NCBI GenBank assembly: GCA_963709185.1 | Contig: CAVPVQ010000014.1 | Span: 1-64,000, forward strand | Direction of reading: 5' to 3' | Length of the DNA: 64,000 nt | From: Roseiarcus sp963709185 | GTDB taxonomy: Bacteria; Pseudomonadota; Alphaproteobacteria; Rhizobiales; Beijerinckiaceae | Shown here: piece by piece, positions 33,246 to 40,429 of the stretch | Layout: the number at the start of each line of letters is the position of its first letter | Position numbering within the stretch: the first letter of the stretch is position 1 | The notes under the pieces: generated by a model | Seen by the model: only the letters and a program-made list of their open reading frames with translations | What the model was told of the DNA's origin: nothing | The model's database searches: none | Program-made: the position numbers and the translations under genes

Positions 33246-33290
33246 ACTCTGACTCCGTCAATCTTGGTTCGAATCCAGGTCCCCCAGCCA
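33246..33290 (+). repeat. attR: duplicated 3' end of tRNA-Gln
   Basis: These 45 bases match 12850-12894 exactly, including the T-arm and CCA, but the 5' half of the tRNA is absent. This is the right boundary of the island; chromosomal genes resume just after it. Confidence 0.93.
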
Positions 33291-33344
33291 GCCCCTGTCA
33301 AGTCTTTGGAGAAGGCGTCGCGGCTCTGGCTGCCCACGGTTGGG

Positions 33345-33836
33345 TCAGACTCCCGCGTCGCGGCTCGCCCGCCCTACCCGTCGCTTGGCGACGCCGGCCG
33401 TCGGCGTGAGAACCAGCAGCTCACGCAGCGAATCGCGCGGTCCAACGAGGTCGCTCAGGGCGTAGCTGTCGAGCACTTCGACGAACGCCAGGCGCGCCTT
33501 GTCGAGGGCGCGCCGCAACACGCAGCACGATCGGATGGTGCACGGCGCGTCGACGGGCTTGAAACACGGCACCAGAGCCATATCGGGCTCGGTGCGGCGC
33601 ACGATCTCGCCGAGCCCGATTCTTTCAGGGGGTTTGGCCAGACGCAGACCGCCCGCGCGGCCGCGAACCGTCCCGACATAACCTGCGACCCCGAGCTGAT
33701 GGGCGACTTTCACCAGATGGTTTTTCGATATGCCGTAGCTTTCGGCGACCTCGGCGATGGTCGCCAGCCCATCGTCCTTCACCGCCAGATACATCAGCAG
33801 GCGCAACGCATAGTCGGTGTAGACGGTAAGGCGCAT
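33345..33836 (-). CDS. nsrR: NsrR, nitric-oxide-sensing Rrf2-family repressor
   Basis: The 163-residue protein starts MRLTVYTDYALRLLMYLAVK and has the Rrf2 winged helix (AEVAESYGISKNHLVKVAHQ, then LGVAGYVGTVRGRAGGLRLA). The cluster loop VPCFKPVDAPCTIRSCCVLR has cysteines at 91, 99, 104 and 105. The following KARLAFVEVLDSYALSDLV closely parallels E. coli NsrR. NsrR holds an Fe-S cluster; NO damages it and releases repression. It faces the haemoglobin gene across a 143-base gap containing a palindrome of the NsrR type. It is the first chromosomal gene after attR. Confidence 0.87.
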   Translation of the reverse strand: MRLTVYTDYALRLLMYLAVKDDGLATIAEVAESYGISKNHLVKVAHQLGVAGYVGTVRGRAGGLRLAKPPERIGLGEIVRRTEPDMALVPCFKPVDAPCTIRSCCVLRRALDKARLAFVEVLDSYALSDLVGPRDSLRELLVLTPTAGVAKRRVGRASRDAGV

Positions 33837-33906
33837 CGGGCTGACTCGGACGGCGCAATGGGCGAAATCATATATTTTACCTATTGCTTTTCCACAAGCG
33901 CGCGAT

Positions 33907-33929
33907 AACATATATTGTCAATATATGTT
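33907..33929. promoter_or_regulatory. NsrR-type operator between nsrR and the haemoglobin gene
   Basis: A perfect 23-bp palindrome: AACATATATTG, a central T, then the exact reverse complement. The 11-1-11 layout is that of known NsrR sites. An identical copy occurs at 37093-37115. It would serve both divergent promoters. Confidence 0.85.
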
Positions 33930-33979
33930 TTATGCAACACGGATTCAATGCCGCCGACGGCGGTGCAATGGAGGCGACG

Positions 33980-34375
33980 ATGAAGATGGACAGCGTGTCG
34001 GAGGAGGGAATCGCCCTGCTCGTCGACAGCTTCTACGCCAGGGTCCGGCTGGACCCTCGCCTCGGCCCGATTTTCGAACGGGTCGTGCGCGGCGACTGGG
34101 ACAAGCACCTCGCCAAGATGCGGGACTTCTGGTCGTCGGTGATGCTGACGACCGGGCGCTACAAGGGGGCGCCGGTGCCCGCGCACCTTCGCATCAAGGA
34201 CATCGAACCGCTTTTGTTCGACCGCTGGCTCCAACTGTTCGGGGAGACCTGCGACGAATTGTTCGACGGCGCGGTCGCCGCGGCGTTTCGCGTCAAGGCC
34301 GCCCGCATCGCGGAGAGCCTCAAGCTCGCGCTGTTCTTCAGGCTGGAGCCGGCCTCCGCAAGGGCGCGCCAATGA
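33980..34375 (+). CDS. Group III truncated haemoglobin
   Basis: The 131-residue globin shows IALLVDSFYARVRLDPRLGP, WDKHLAKMRDFWSSVMLTTG, RYKGAPVPAHLRI and FDRWLQLFGETCDEL. His69 in PAHLRI is the expected proximal haem ligand, and the W/H..KM..FW pattern is typical of class III (P) truncated globins, proposed to bind or detoxify NO or O2. GGAGG just before ATG at 33980 selects this start over upstream ATGs at 33932 and 33968. It is preceded by the palindromic NsrR-type site and overlaps fdxA by 4 bases, so it heads an NO-responsive operon. Confidence 0.88.
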   Translation: MKMDSVSEEGIALLVDSFYARVRLDPRLGPIFERVVRGDWDKHLAKMRDFWSSVMLTTGRYKGAPVPAHLRIKDIEPLLFDRWLQLFGETCDELFDGAVAAAFRVKAARIAESLKLALFFRLEPASARARQ

Positions 34376-34710
34376 CCTTTGTCGTCACGGACAATTGCAT
34401 CAAGTGCAAATATATGGACTGCGTCGAGGTATGTCCGGTCGATTGCTTCTACGAAGGCGAAAACATGCTCGTCATCCATCCCGACGAGTGCATCGATTGC
34501 GGGGTGTGCGAGCCGGAATGTCCGGCCGAGGCGATCCTCTCCGACAGCGAGCCGGGTCTGGAGCGCTGGCTCAAGCTGAATCACGAATATGCGCTGATCT
34601 GGCCGAATATCACGGTCAAGCGCGACCCTCCCGACGATGCCAAGGCGTTCGACGGAAAAAAGAACAAATTCGAGGCGCATTTCTCGCCCCTGCCGGGGCA
34701 GGGCGACTGA
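34372..34710 (+). CDS. fdxA: 7Fe ferredoxin (FdxA type)
   Basis: The 112-residue ferredoxin has the two clusters of the Azotobacter FdI type. Cys9, Cys17 and Cys50 can hold [3Fe-4S], and Cys21, Cys40, Cys43 and Cys46 can hold [4Fe-4S] (DNCIKCKYMDCVEVCPVDCF and DECIDCGVCEPECPAEAI). The C-terminal extension (HEYALIWPNITVKRDPPDDA) is normal for the family. It is coupled to the haemoglobin gene by an ATGA overlap, so it may pass electrons to the globin or protect against nitrosative stress. Confidence 0.93.
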   Translation: MTFVVTDNCIKCKYMDCVEVCPVDCFYEGENMLVIHPDECIDCGVCEPECPAEAILSDSEPGLERWLKLNHEYALIWPNITVKRDPPDDAKAFDGKKNKFEAHFSPLPGQGD

Positions 34711-34778
34711 GGGCGCCGCGCCCCGATATCGCTGCCGCGTCGCCTTCCCGCACTATGGCCGCTCACAGGAGGACTTGA

Positions 34779-35261
34779 ATGGAGCCGAGACTGGACTTTT
34801 GGAAAACCGCGCCGCAGGGGATCGCCGCGCTTCGCGGCCTGAGCGCCTATGTCGAGGGCAGCGGGCTCGAGCACGCGCTGCTGGAGCTGGTGAAGACTCG
34901 CGCCTCTCAAATCAACGGCTGCGCCTATTGCCTCGACATGCACACCAAGGACGCGCGGGCGGCCGGCGAAACCGAGCAGCGTCTTTATACGCTGTCGGCA
35001 TGGCGCGAAACGCCGTTTTTCTCGGATCGCGAACGGGCGGCGCTCGCCTGGACCGAGGCGGTGACCAATATTTCCGAGGCCGAGATCGGCGATGCGTTGT
35101 ATGACGAGGTCAGACGAAGTTTCTCCGAGAAGGAGATTGTCGATCTCACCTTGGCTGTCGTGCTGATCAACGGCTGGAACCGCATGGCGATTCCGTTCCG
35201 CTCTCCCGTCGGCGCCTATCAGCCGCGCGGCGCCTCCCGTCAAAAGAGCGAAGACGCTTGA
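34779..35261 (+). CDS. AhpD-like carboxymuconolactone decarboxylase-family protein
   Basis: The 160-residue protein has the AhpD/CMD core LLELVKTRASQINGCAYCLD, with Cys48-x2-Cys51 and His55 in MHTKDAR. The usual ...WRETPFFSDRERAALAWTEA and VVLINGWNRMAIPFR follow. AhpD-type proteins act as thiol peroxidase or peroxidase-reducing components against peroxide or peroxynitrite. It lies 68 bases after fdxA on the same strand with no terminator visible, so it is probably part of the NsrR-controlled set. Confidence 0.88.
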   Translation: MEPRLDFWKTAPQGIAALRGLSAYVEGSGLEHALLELVKTRASQINGCAYCLDMHTKDARAAGETEQRLYTLSAWRETPFFSDRERAALAWTEAVTNISEAEIGDALYDEVRRSFSEKEIVDLTLAVVLINGWNRMAIPFRSPVGAYQPRGASRQKSEDA

Positions 35262-35341
35262 GATTCGGGCTTCGCTGACGATCGGGCCGCGCGGGGCCTC
35301 GGCGCTCGCCCGGCGAAGGCATGGCGGCGGCGCCGCTTCGT

Positions 35342-37000
35342 TCAATGATCCGCGCCGGTGATGCGGGGCAGCGTCGCGTAAGTGTGGAACGGCGGCGGCG
35401 ATGACAGGGTCCATTCGAGGGTGGTTGCGCCGATCCCCCAGGGGTTGTCGCCGGCGGCCCGCTTTTTCACGAGGGCTTCGACGACCAGGAACAGAAACAC
35501 CAGGAACCCCGCTGCCGAGATGAACGCGCCGATCGACGAGACCTCGTTCCACAGCCGATAGGCCTCGGGGTAGTCGATGTAGCGGCGGGGCATGCCGGCC
35601 AGGCCGAGAAAATGCTGCGGGAAGAACGCCAGATTGACGCCGATCAGCATCATCCAGAAATGCAGTTTGCCAAGGCGCTCGCTGTAGAGGTAGCCGGTCA
35701 TCTTGGGGAACCAGTAGGTGAATCCGGCGAATATCGAAAAGACCGCGCCGAGCGACAGCACGTAGTGGAAGTGCGCGACGACATAATAGGTTTCGTGCAG
35801 CGCGCGGTCGACGCCGGCGTTGGCCAGTACCACCCCGGTGACGCCGCCGATGGTGAACACGAAAATGAAGCCGATCGCCCATAGCATCGGCACGCGAAAC
35901 TGGACCGAGCCGCCCCACATGGTGGCGATCCAGGAGAAGATTTTCACGCCGGTTGGCACCGCGATCACCATCGAGGAGAATTCGAAATAGCGCTGCGCGT
36001 CGAGGGAAAGACCGACGGTGAACATGTGGTGCGCCCACACCACGAATCCGATGACGCTGATCGCCACCATCGCATAGACCATGCCGAGATAGCCGAACAC
36101 CGGCTTCCTCGAGAAGGTCGCGACGACCTGGCTGATGATGCCGAAGCCCGGCAGGATCATGATGTAGACTTCCGGGTGGCCGAAGAACCAGAACAGGTGC
36201 TGGAACAGGATCGGGTCGCCGCCGCCCGCCGGATCAAAAAACGTCGTGTGGAAGTTGCGGTCGGTCAGAAGCATCGTGATCGCGCCGGCGAGCACCGGCA
36301 GCGCCAGAAGAAGCAGGAAGGCTGTCACCAGCACCGACCAGGCGAACAGCGGCATCCGATGCATGGTCATGCCGGGCGCGCGCATGTTGAAGATGGTGGT
36401 GATGAAATTGATCGCCCCGAGGATCGAGGACGCGCCCGCCAGGTGGATCGACAGGATCACGAAGTCCACCGCCGGCCCCGGACTGCCGGCGGTCGACGAG
36501 AACGGGGGATAGAGCACCCAGCCGCCGCCAAAACCGTGCATGCCGGGCGACCCTTCCACGAACAGCGAGGTCAGCAGCAGCACGAACGAGGCGGGCAGCA
36601 GCCAGAACGAAATATTGTTCATGCGCGGAAACGCCATGTCCGGCGCCCCGATCATCAGCGGCACGAACCAGTTGCCGAAGCCGCCGATCAGCGCCGGCAT
36701 CAACACGAAGAAGATCATGATCAGGCCGTGCGCCGTGACGACGACGTTGTACATGTTCTTGGCGGCGTCGATCGAATCGTCGCCAGCCAGGACCTTGGAG
36801 ATCAACGGGAACACCTGGATGCCGGGATACATCAGCTCGGCCCGTATCGCGATCGACATGGCGACGCCGACGATGCCGGCGACGATCGCGAAAGCGAGGT
36901 AGAGCGTGCCGATATCCTTGTGGTTGGTCGAGTAGAGGTAGCGGCGCCATCCGGCCGGATGATCTGACGCGTCGCTGTCGGCGGTAAGGGATGTCGTCAT
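35342..37000 (-). CDS. ctaD: Cytochrome c oxidase subunit I (haem-copper oxidase), orphan
   Basis: The 552-residue A-type haem-copper oxidase subunit spans the inner membrane about 12 times. It starts near MTTSLTADSDASDHPAGWRR, followed by STNHKDIGTLY. The binuclear-centre motif HPEVYIMILPGFGI supplies the CuB His and the cross-linked Tyr, and VWAHHMFTVGL and HFHYVLSLGAVF supply further CuB and haem ligands. No subunit II, III or assembly gene lies beside it, which is unusual. Upstream, at 37093-37115, is the same 23-bp NsrR-type palindrome as in front of the haemoglobin gene. It may be an alternative subunit I used under NO stress; partner subunits must be encoded elsewhere. Confidence 0.92.
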   Translation of the reverse strand: MTTSLTADSDASDHPAGWRRYLYSTNHKDIGTLYLAFAIVAGIVGVAMSIAIRAELMYPGIQVFPLISKVLAGDDSIDAAKNMYNVVVTAHGLIMIFFVLMPALIGGFGNWFVPLMIGAPDMAFPRMNNISFWLLPASFVLLLTSLFVEGSPGMHGFGGGWVLYPPFSSTAGSPGPAVDFVILSIHLAGASSILGAINFITTIFNMRAPGMTMHRMPLFAWSVLVTAFLLLLALPVLAGAITMLLTDRNFHTTFFDPAGGGDPILFQHLFWFFGHPEVYIMILPGFGIISQVVATFSRKPVFGYLGMVYAMVAISVIGFVVWAHHMFTVGLSLDAQRYFEFSSMVIAVPTGVKIFSWIATMWGGSVQFRVPMLWAIGFIFVFTIGGVTGVVLANAGVDRALHETYYVVAHFHYVLSLGAVFSIFAGFTYWFPKMTGYLYSERLGKLHFWMMLIGVNLAFFPQHFLGLAGMPRRYIDYPEAYRLWNEVSSIGAFISAAGFLVFLFLVVEALVKKRAAGDNPWGIGATTLEWTLSSPPPFHTYATLPRITGADH

Positions 37001-37092
37001 TCTGCGCCTCGACGTGTGGGCGTCGGTCGGCTCGCCGTCGGCGGCGAACGCTGCGGGCCGCGCTCGTTGCTGTGCGGGAGTGTCGGCGCTCA

Positions 37093-37115
37093 AACATATA
37101 TTGTCAATATATGTT
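37093..37115. promoter_or_regulatory. NsrR-type operator upstream of the orphan ctaD
   Basis: The same perfect 11-1-11 palindrome as at 33907-33929, base for base (AACATATATTG, T, reverse complement). It lies 92 bases before the ctaD start, a normal distance for a promoter-overlapping operator. Confidence 0.82.
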
Positions 37116-37156
37116 TTGATCCACCCCTTGCGTCGTCTTGCCGCGAGGCGGCGATC

Positions 37157-38119
37157 TTACGGCCACAACGACCACTCCACAGCCTGAAGCCAGAAGGCGA
37201 CGCTGACGACGCCGAACACCGTCGACAGCGTGATGACGTTTGAGGCGAGGCCCTCTCCGGTGCGGAACCGGCCGGCCACCAGGAAGGGCGTCACGCCCGT
37301 CGGGCAAGCCGCGGCGATGACGGCGACCTTGGCGATAGCCGGCGGTAGCGAGACGACGCGCGCGAGCGCCAGCACCAGCGCCGGCATGACGAGCAGCTTG
37401 AGCCCGGTCAGCGCCAACCCGGCGCGGAAATTGCCGCGCAAGCCATAGCGGCGCAAGGTCATGCCGAGGACGAACAGCGCCAGCGTGCTCGCGACGTCGG
37501 CGAGCCGCCCGACAAGATCGGCGGGCAGGCCGGCGAACGGGAGGCCGGACAGCCGCCACAGCGCGCCCGCCGCCAGGCCGACGATGATCGGGTTGCCCGC
37601 GAGACTGCGGATGACCGACCCCGTCAGCGCCGCCATGCCGCGCTCGCCGCCGGAGACCCCGTCCTGCCGCTCGGCGCGCTCCATCAACAATGCGGTCGCC
37701 GCCATCATGACGGGCATCTGCACCGCGATGATCAGGGCCATCGGCAGCGAGCCCGCCGCGCCATAGGCGGCGAAGACCAGGGGGATGCCGACCAGCGTGG
37801 TGTTGCCGTAGCCGGCCGCGAGGCCAGCGACCAGCCCTGCCCGCGCGTCGCGGCCGAACACCCGGCGGATCACCAGCGCGCCGGCCGCCCAGGACAGCGT
37901 GAAGGCGGCGAAGAAGGGCAGCCACAGCCGCCACGCCGACATGCCGGAGAAATCGGCGGTCGCCAGAACGCGCAGCATCAGCATCGGAATCGCGACGACG
38001 AACACAAACGCCGAAAGCGCCTCACCGGTCTCATGGCCGAGCACGCCCGACCAGGCGACGGCGTAGCCGACCCCGATCAGGCCGAACAACGGAAGGATGA
38101 TCGTGACGATTTGGTCCAT
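37157..38119 (-). CDS. AEC-family (auxin efflux carrier-like) transporter
   Basis: The 320-residue protein has about ten transmembrane helices: for example IVTIILPLFGLIGVGYAVAW, ALSAFVFVVAIPMLMLRVLA, and the central GNPIIVGLAAGALWRLSGLP, which holds the kink typical of AEC carriers. AEC proteins export or import organic acids such as malate and malonate; no auxin role is implied. It is in the same orientation as the frameshifted SDR and gluconolactonase genes upstream and may move a substrate of that pathway. Confidence 0.88.
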   Translation of the reverse strand: MDQIVTIILPLFGLIGVGYAVAWSGVLGHETGEALSAFVFVVAIPMLMLRVLATADFSGMSAWRLWLPFFAAFTLSWAAGALVIRRVFGRDARAGLVAGLAAGYGNTTLVGIPLVFAAYGAAGSLPMALIIAVQMPVMMAATALLMERAERQDGVSGGERGMAALTGSVIRSLAGNPIIVGLAAGALWRLSGLPFAGLPADLVGRLADVASTLALFVLGMTLRRYGLRGNFRAGLALTGLKLLVMPALVLALARVVSLPPAIAKVAVIAAACPTGVTPFLVAGRFRTGEGLASNVITLSTVFGVVSVAFWLQAVEWSLWP

Positions 38120-38155
38120 CGCGGCTCCTTGAGGCGGCGCGCCGCCGCAAGCGCC

Positions 38156-38936
38156 CTATTGCGCCAGGAACCCGCCATCGACCGGGAGGACATGGCCGGT
38201 GATCATCGCCGCCGCCGGACTGGCCAGGAAACAGATCGCCGCTGCGACCTCCTCCGGCTCGGCCAATCGCCGCAGCGGCGTCATCGCTTCGATCCGCGCG
38301 ACCATCTCCGGATTTTCGAGGAGCGGCGCGATCAACCGCGTTCGCACATAGGTCGGCGCTACCGCGTTGACGCGCACGCGATGCGGCGCCCATTCGATCG
38401 CCAGGGCGCGGGTCATGTTGACCAGCGCCCCCTTGCTCGTCTGATAGGAAATGTTGGGATAGAGGCCGCCGCCCGACAGGCCCATGATCGAGGCGACGTT
38501 GACGATCGGCGCCACCCTTGCCTCCGGCGATCATCTGGCGCGCGGCGGCGCGGGCGCACAGGAACGCGCCGGTCACGTTGACCGCGATGACCTTGTCCCA
38601 GTCGGCGAGCGCGAGCTCGACCGCTGGCCGACGGATCGCAACGCCGGCGTTGTTGACCAGAATGTCGACGCCGCCGGCGCGCTTCGCAACCTCGCCGAAC
38701 ATCGCATCGATCGACGCCTCGCTCGAAACGTCGGCGCGGAGCGCCAGCGCCCGCCCGCCTGTTCCGGCGATCTCGGCGACGAGCGTTTCCAACTCGGCCT
38801 CGTCGAGATCGGCGATGACGACCGTCGCGCCGGCGGAGGCCAGCGTTTCCGCGGCGGCGCGGCCAATGCCGCGCGCGCCGCCGGTCACCACCGCGACCTG
38901 GCGGTCGAGGCGAATCAAGGACTGGATGTCCGCCAT
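38156..38936 (-). pseudogene. SDR-family NAD(P)-dependent oxidoreductase, one frameshift
   Basis: The N-terminal part (MADIQSLIRLDRQVAVVTGG, ARGIGRAAAETLASAGATVV, NNAGVAIRR) and the C-terminal part (IVNVASIMGL, the active-site YQTSKGALVNMTRALAIEWA, and MITGHVLPVDGGFLAQ) are in different frames that meet near 38,515. One surplus G in the GGG of AAGGGTGG would restore a normal 260-residue enzyme (IAGGKVAPIVNVAS). The NAD-binding TGxxxGIG and catalytic Ser/Tyr/Lys are all present, so this is probably a sequencing error. The substrate is likely a sugar alcohol or hydroxy acid, given its neighbours. Confidence 0.85.
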
Positions 38937-38977
38937 GGCGCTGCGATCCGCGTTGGGGCGCAAGCCCGCTCCTCGTT

Positions 38978-39910
38978 TCAGCCGAGCTTCGACCCGCTTG
39001 TCGTGAGATAGATCGAGTAGAGCGACGTCGTTCCGCAAATGAACAGGCGGTTGCGCTTGACGCCGCCGAAGGTGACGTTGGCGACCATCTCGGGGATGAG
39101 AATCTTGCCGATCAACGCGCCGTCGTCGGCGTAGCAATGGACGCCTTCGGCGGTGCTGGTCCACAGACGGCCTTGCCGGTCGACCCGAAACCCGTCGAAC
39201 AGGCCGGCGGTCGATTCGGCGAAGACCTCGCCGCCTTTCAGGCTCTTGCCGTCCGCGCCCACCATGAAGCGGCGAATATGGCGCGGGCCGTTCTCGCGGT
39301 GGGTCGCGCCGGTGTCGGCGATATAGAGGAATTTCTCGTCAGGCGAAAAGGCGAGGCCGTTCGGCCGGACCATGTCGGTGGCCACCGGCGCAACGTCGCC
39401 GGACTTGGGATCCACGCGGTAGACGTGGCAGCCGCCGATCTCTTCCGGCGCCTGGTCGCCCTCGTAGTCGGTGTCGATGCCGTAGGCCGGATCGGTGAAC
39501 CAGATCGAATCGTCGGATTTGACCACCGCGTCGTTGGGGGAGTTGAAACGCTTGCCATTCCACTTGTCGGCCACCACGGTGATCGAGCCGTCGATCTCGG
39601 TGCGCGTGACGCGGCGGGTGAGGTGCTCGCAGGTGACGAGGCGCCCCTGATTGTCCACCGTGTTGCCGTTCGAGTTGTTGGAGCGCTCGCGAAACACCGA
39701 GACTTCGCCGGAGGGATCGACCAGCCGCATCATCCGGTTGTTCGGGATGTCGGACCATATGAGATAGCGGCCGGCGGCGAACCACGCGGGACCCTCCGCC
39801 CAACGTGCGCCGGTCCACAGCCGCTCGACCCGCACATGACCGGCGAAACAGGCCTTGAACCGCGGATCGAGCACCTTGATGCCTGTCCCCTCGACTTCGC
39901 CATACCACAT
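38978..39910 (-). CDS. SMP-30/gluconolactonase-family sugar lactonase
   Basis: The 310-residue six-bladed propeller has WTGARWAEGPAWFAAGRYLI with the metal-binding Glu, then WSDIPNNRMMRLVDPSGEVS, SNNSNGNTVDNQGRLVTCEH, FNSPNDAVVKSDDSIWFTDP and PNGLAFSPDEKFLYIADTG. The Asn and Asp residues in NSPND and NGLAFSPDE are the metal and substrate ligands. These enzymes open aldonolactones to aldonic acids. No signal peptide is seen, so a cytoplasmic role after an aldose dehydrogenase is likely. Confidence 0.93.
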   Translation of the reverse strand: MWYGEVEGTGIKVLDPRFKACFAGHVRVERLWTGARWAEGPAWFAAGRYLIWSDIPNNRMMRLVDPSGEVSVFRERSNNSNGNTVDNQGRLVTCEHLTRRVTRTEIDGSITVVADKWNGKRFNSPNDAVVKSDDSIWFTDPAYGIDTDYEGDQAPEEIGGCHVYRVDPKSGDVAPVATDMVRPNGLAFSPDEKFLYIADTGATHRENGPRHIRRFMVGADGKSLKGGEVFAESTAGLFDGFRVDRQGRLWTSTAEGVHCYADDGALIGKILIPEMVANVTFGGVKRNRLFICGTTSLYSIYLTTSGSKLG

Positions 39911-40046
39911 CGGACATTTCCCCCTGATTTGAATTTACGATGGCGGCGACACTGATAGTTTACGGCCGTGTCGGCAAGAGGCGTCCGAGACCGCCTCGCC
40001 GCATCGCGCCCGACATGCTATTGACGCGCGTCTCCGGAGCGTCGCC

Positions 40047-40415
40047 ATGCCGCACATCATCGTCGAATATTCGAGCAATCTCGAGAACGGGGTCGACGTC
40101 CGCCGGCTGATCGACGGCCTGCACCGAACGGTGGTGCAATCCGGCCTGTTCGAACCGGCGGCGGTGCGGACCCGGGCCGCGCCGCGCAGCCTCTATCGCA
40201 TCGCCGACGGCGCGCCGGAGAATGTCTTTCTGCACATAACCGCCCGGATTCGCGCCGGGCGCACGGCGGGGGATCGGAAGGCGCTGGGCGCGAGCCTGTT
40301 GCGGACCGCCAAAGAGGCCGTTGCGGCCCAGCCGGCGCCGCCGCCGATCGGGGTGACCGTCGAGATTCAAGAGATCGATCCCGAAATGCTGTTCCGACAT
40401 ATGACGATCACGTAG
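40047..40415 (+). CDS. 5-carboxymethyl-2-hydroxymuconate isomerase-like protein
   Basis: The 122-residue protein begins MPHIIVEYSSNLENGVDVRR, so Pro becomes the N-terminal catalytic residue after Met removal, as in CHMI. Further marks are LHRTVVQSGLFEPAAVRTRA, FLHITARIRAGR and ending EIDPEMLFRHMTI. CHMI isomerises an intermediate of homoprotocatechuate (4-hydroxyphenylacetate) degradation; with the HpcH-type aldolase at 62.6 kb this hints at part of that pathway, but the other hpa genes are not in view. It is a single plus-strand gene between two minus-strand blocks. Confidence 0.87.
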   Translation: MPHIIVEYSSNLENGVDVRRLIDGLHRTVVQSGLFEPAAVRTRAAPRSLYRIADGAPENVFLHITARIRAGRTAGDRKALGASLLRTAKEAVAAQPAPPPIGVTVEIQEIDPEMLFRHMTIT

Positions 40416-40429
40416 CGTTCGGCGTCGGC

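Larger units (their letters stand above)
12850..33290. mobile_element. 20.4-kb integrated island in tRNA-Gln (degenerate prophage with nested elements)
   Basis: The segment is bounded by identical 45-bp tRNA-Gln 3' repeats and carries a tyrosine integrase about 0.6 kb inside the right repeat. Contents include a small DNA-binding protein of excisionase type, a TerS-like and a TerL terminase subunit, a fragment of a baseplate/spike protein, orphan secreted proteins, an IS5-type element and a 3.8-kb IS1-like transposon with defence-like cargo. There is no portal, capsid, tail-tube or lysis gene, so it is not a complete phage. It could be a decayed prophage or a satellite relying on a helper. The integrase is frameshifted as read, which would lock the island in place unless that is a sequencing error. 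Confidence 0.9.

Noticed and set aside
34581..36038. 485-residue minus-strand frame across the ferredoxin, AhpD-like and ctaD genes
   Set aside because: It crosses three genuine genes in another frame and has shadow-type composition.
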